Positions 60,510 to 64,000 of a stretch of DNA of 64,000 nucleotides are shown piece after piece (position 1 is the stretch's first letter; each line of letters opens with the position of its first letter). The notes below the pieces were generated by a model. The model did no database searches. It had not been told where the DNA came from and saw nothing but the letters and a program-made list of their open reading frames with translations. The stretch is taken from assembly GCF_000003815.2 (NCBI RefSeq), contig NC_049982.1:16354621-16418620 (forward strand), written 5' to 3'. Made by a program: the position numbers and the translations under genes. The DNA comes from Branchiostoma floridae. Taxonomy: Eukaryota > Chordata > Leptocardii > Amphioxiformes > Branchiostomatidae.

Positions 60510-60615
60510 TTGAAAACTCGGCCGGTGTACGTCGGAAAATTCCCTCATTTATGCGGTTTGCTCGAAATCTTTGCATCTAAACACATCACCGATAGCAGCG
60601 AGCTAATTGTAGAGC

Positions 60616-63600
60616 ATGAAGACGCTACAGATGGCCCTGACAGGGGCCCTGCACCACCAAAACAAAGGGGCTTCCGACTGGTAAGAGATACGCCTTCGTC
60701 ATCAGTCATTCGTCTAGTCACATGATAATTCATCCGAGTTTAAATTAGTTTTTGCACACTCTTACTTATGGGCCCACGTCTATAAAATCATGACCATTCC
60801 TGTCAAGTAACGACGAATGTGCATGGTTGAATAGTTGGTCATAACTTTAAAGTCACTGCTTCACTGCTGAATTCTAAGTAGAATTTGATATAACTGCATA
60901 TATATCGATGTGTTGAAACAGGCTAGTATGATAATTTTTAACGTCACCGTCTTCTGATCTTCCGCCCCTCCCATTGATCTAAGCTTCTTCATCAACAAGT
61001 CGAGTATTGTTAATCAATGTCATATATACGTAACACTGTATTATTCATGCTTTTACTTGTCAACATGTAAAAATATGCACAATGACAAGTTTGTCTACCT
61101 GGTTCATTGTTCAGAAAACCATGTCAGCTATTATAGTATCAACGTTATATATCGTTAGGTACAGTTCATGAATGTCCTTGTTCAAATGGTATTATTTTAG
61201 GGGATGGCCGGGCCTGCTGGCGTATGGCTGCCAGAACTTTGTTGTAGTGGTGGATACTCGTACTGTGCAGGTTGGTATAGAACAGCATGCAGAACAGCAA
61301 TAGCTCAACTTTTAAATCATGAGTTTGGATCACAAGTTGTAAGTCTCTTGTGTGCAGGGTACAAATGTATGTCTGAAGGAAACTGCATTTTAAACAGATT
61401 GAAAATTGTTAACTGTGCTAGCCTAAGGCCAGACCAGTTTAATCAAATGGTTCTCCAAATCTTCCGCTCCTATTTTTCCCAAATTGAAACATTACTTTTT
61501 CCTGTTATAACGTTAACGTTATAGTGTTAACTAAAAGGTGGGAAAATTATGATTGCATAAGTATACTGTTGTTTTTCAGTTTTTGTCTGCCAACCTTTTC
61601 ACCTTCAATATTGATGTTTTTTAATGAAGGTCATACGTGTATGCTTAAAAACTGTACTTTTAATAAATAATTTTTAGCAAATAGGTACACCTACTATACA
61701 GTGATACTGTCAGGAGAAGATGGTTGTCTGCCATAGAATGTTTGTTTGCTTATTTTCAAGCTGAAAACGTACTATATAGCTAAAAGCAAGTAAAACTACC
61801 ATTCTTTATATGTTAGCCCTTATTTTCACTCGTTCAAGACATTACAGTATGCAGTTTTCCCCCTGTTGCTCCAAATGAGGGTCTGCATGGGGGGGGCCTT
61901 GGTAACGCTTAACGGTGAATTCAGGAGGTCCGGTAACGCTTAACGGTAAATTCAGGAGGCCCGGTAACGCTTAACGGTAAATTCAGAAGGAGTTACAACG
62001 CATAACACTTAAGTAACATTGGCCTGCATTCCTATTCATACAGCGCTAGAGTAGTTATATCAATGGGTGAAAATATCCGTTTAATGACATTGTGAGAAGC
62101 AAAAGGTGCCCAGAACCCGGAGGAATGACATGTCCATGACATCTGTAAATTGACGGAGGCAGATCTAGAGTTCCCGGCCAGTCACAGAGACGACGGTAGC
62201 AAATTACTTATGGAGGGATTGAACTATTGTTTCAGCACATGGAGCGCCAAAGGCGCGACGCATCCCAAGGGGGTCCGGGGGTATGCTTCCCGGGAAAATT
62301 TTAAAATCAAGACCCTCTTAAATGCTTTTTCCTGCATTTTTCGGCAAATTTTGCCGACCGACTAAGCTACAGTAGGTTGATTTTAACATTTTCATCAAAT
62401 TACACATGGTTATAGCTTTGGCCCCAGAGCCCCCGACATATTTTACCATTTCGATTCGAGCTCGGAAGGCACGAGACGTTGCAATATAAGTCCGGGGAAA
62501 TTTTAAAATCTGGACCGTCTGAAACGCCATTTACTGCCTTTTGAAGGACAGATTTTGCTGTGAGACGAAACTAAATTAGATTTTATTTGAGAGAAAAGAT
62601 TTCTTTGTGCGAAAACCCACGCCCCTAACATATTTTCACCATGTCGTCGTAAGCGCCAAGGGCGCAAGCCGTCGCAAGAGAGGTCCGGAGAAACCTCATT
62701 TTCTGCATTCTAGGAGTACTTTTTGCCCGAAACTAAGCTTGACACTGAAATCTGTATGAGTGATAAAGTTTTTGAAGGCAACGCTTCCACAACATATTTT
62801 ACCCTGTCCAGAGACGAAGGCCGGGAGGCTCGGAGAAATTTTTAAATATGGACCCTTTGAAACGCCATTTCCTGCATTCTCAGGGGTTCTATCTGGCATT
62901 AGACTTCGTGTGTATAACGGGTTACGAAGAATTTCTTGGTAACGCTTAACGGTGAATTCGGGATAACAAAGAGCGATTAACGTTGAATTAAAACGACCAA
63001 TAACGCTTCACGATGAATATACCGATAACGATTAACGTTGAATTAGAGCAGGTCGGTAACGATTAACGGTGAATTAAAATGGCTCGTAACGCTTAACGGA
63101 AAGGCATGCAGACCCTCCCAAATGCTTTTCTAGAAAAATCTGAGAACCAACACAGCAACAAATTAAATTGGTGTGACCTATTACATCACTAAGTCTTCCT
63201 TACTTACTGTAGGTCCCTATGCATTGTATATTGTCAATACACTTGTAAGCTGTCAAAGACTCAAACCCTAGCTCTTTATCCACACCTCCTCCCTACCTCT
63301 ATCAATTGGCCCCCAACCAAGTCCTGGACAGTGACAAAGTGATGATAAGAAAGCCAAAGCAAAAAGAAACTGTAGATACCTTATAAAATTACAGAAAGAT
63401 CAGTGTTTGCAACTTAATGCATTAACGTTACCGATTTCAGTTCATGGTAACGGAGCAAAATCTTTGATACATGTAACTTATATTGTTATTATAAAGAATA
63501 TTTACAGTAGCTGTAACCTCATTTTGCAGGTCATTCAGACCCTTGACAGACACAAGACCAATGTTGTCAAGGTAAGAGCAATGAGTTTATAGTAAGTCTG

Positions 63601-63924
63601 AAATCTTCTTTGTTTACAAAGAAATCCCTGATTTATGCTGACCTTTCTCGCTCCTTTGTATGCTGTTACTTAAAATGTACATGTTTTTGTTTTTGATCTG
63701 TAAAATAAAGCATGTAAACATTGATTTTGTGGCTCTTTAATGCAGACTTGTTTGTTACAACATTTGATAGGTAAAGTGGGCACGTGAGAACTACCACCAT
63801 GACCTGAACCTCCCATACACTCTGCGACTAGCCTCGGCTGACTCTCATGGCAGGATTGTGGTATGGGATGTCAGCCAGGGGCTCATACGTGCAGACTTCT
63901 ATGATGGGACCAAACCTGTTCAGG
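60616..63924 (+). CDS. WDR11: WD repeat-containing protein 11, first four exons (partial)
   Basis: Exons 60616-60680, 61201-61270, 63530-63571 and 63771-63924; phases agree and the last ends in phase 1, continuing beyond the window. The 110 residues match the human WDR11 N-terminus: LTGALHHQNKGASDWGWPGL, LAYGCQNFVVVVDTRTVQ, LDRHKTNVVKVKWARENYHH and LRLASADSHGRIVVWDVSQG, the first WD blades. WDR11 scaffolds a complex with FAM91A1 that captures golgin-bearing vesicles at the trans-Golgi network, and it affects ciliogenesis and Hedgehog signalling. An in-frame TAG six bases upstream of the ATG fixes the start at 60616, giving a shorter N-terminus than human. Intron 2 holds a 1.2-kb transposon. 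Confidence 0.93.
61876..63118. mobile_element. 1.24-kb non-autonomous element with AACGCTTAACGG repeat arrays
   Basis: The outer ends GAGGGTCTGCATG (61878) and CATGCAGACCCTC (about 63104-63116) are inverted repeats. Next to the left end stand three tandem units of GGTAACGCTTAACGGTGAATTCAGGA type. Next to the right end stand six more diverged units (AACGATTAACG, AACGCTTCACG and so on), all in the same orientation. The centre (62260-62930) has three or four diverged units of about 200 bp around AAATTTTAAAATCTGGACC and GAAACGCCATTTCCTGCATT. No transposase frame. Lies in WDR11 intron 2. Confidence 0.7.
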
Positions 63925-64000
63925 GTGAGGAATCTGTCATGGTCTTTCTTTTGTGGTTAGGATCAATACAATGGACATGCAACTTGATTACTTGTTTAAT

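Larger units (their letters stand above)
59239..60615. other. Divergent region PLPP / WDR11 with gap
   Basis: It contains the foldback MITE at 59389-59715, the assembly gap at 60087-60186 and the WDR11 leader. A minus-strand frame ends at about 59925 with RTNVWRQEFYSR before GTAAAG. It has a donor in the right phase for the next PLPP exon but does not look like the membrane helix expected there. Confidence 0.4.

Overview
This is an animal nuclear genome window. Its genes are split into many short GT-AG exons, there are no operons, AT-rich introns are full of short inverted-repeat transposons and tRNA-derived SINEs, and two 100-N assembly gaps are present (43388-43487 and 60087-60186). Protein similarity to vertebrate orthologues, a DOCK1-type start, an intelectin and the style of repeats point to a cephalochordate (amphioxus, Branchiostoma). 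The species call is inference. All gene models below were built by hand from splice sites and reading phase; phases agree at every junction reported.

Layout. 1-4842 is mostly non-coding and appears to be the first intron of a DOCK1/2/5-like gene, whose first coding exon is at 4800-4842 on the minus strand. 6365-11391 (+) is PLPBP, the pyridoxal-phosphate homeostasis protein, with three related MITEs in its introns. A SINE and a 39-bp-class minisatellite follow. 13939-20055 (-) is an 11-exon leucine-rich-repeat/fibronectin-III receptor of 958 aa. It sits between two direct copies (11820-13310 and 22240-23930) of the PLPBP 3' flank. 24847-25294 is a broken LINE reverse transcriptase. 26708-33208 (-) is a TMEM8/PGAP6-family GPI-anchor phospholipase (817 aa). 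34649-42108 (+) is HPS1, a BLOC-3 subunit (735 aa), containing a clear U12 AT-AC intron. 42109-48025 is a repeat graveyard. 48026-51639 (+) is pantothenate kinase (396 aa). 54946-59238 (-) is a PLPP4/5-type lipid phosphatase lacking its first exon. An intronless intelectin gene (55693-56808, +) lies inside its last intron on the opposite strand. 60616-63924 (+) is the start of WDR11, with a 1.2-kb repeat-rich transposon in intron 2.

The genes do not form one pathway. They are housekeeping genes for cofactors (PLP, CoA), lipids and GPI, trafficking (HPS1, WDR11) and signalling (DOCK), plus two cell-surface or secreted recognition proteins (LRR receptor, intelectin). What unites them is linkage: as far as I remember human gene positions, DOCK1/2/5, PLPBP, HPS1, PANK1/3, PLPP4/5 and WDR11 all lie in the 10q / 8p / 5q paralogous regions, so this window looks like the unduplicated ancestral arrangement. 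Three pairs are divergent head-to-head (DOCK-like/PLPBP, TMEM8/HPS1, PLPP/WDR11), and several have short upstream ORFs beginning at an AACATGGC motif.
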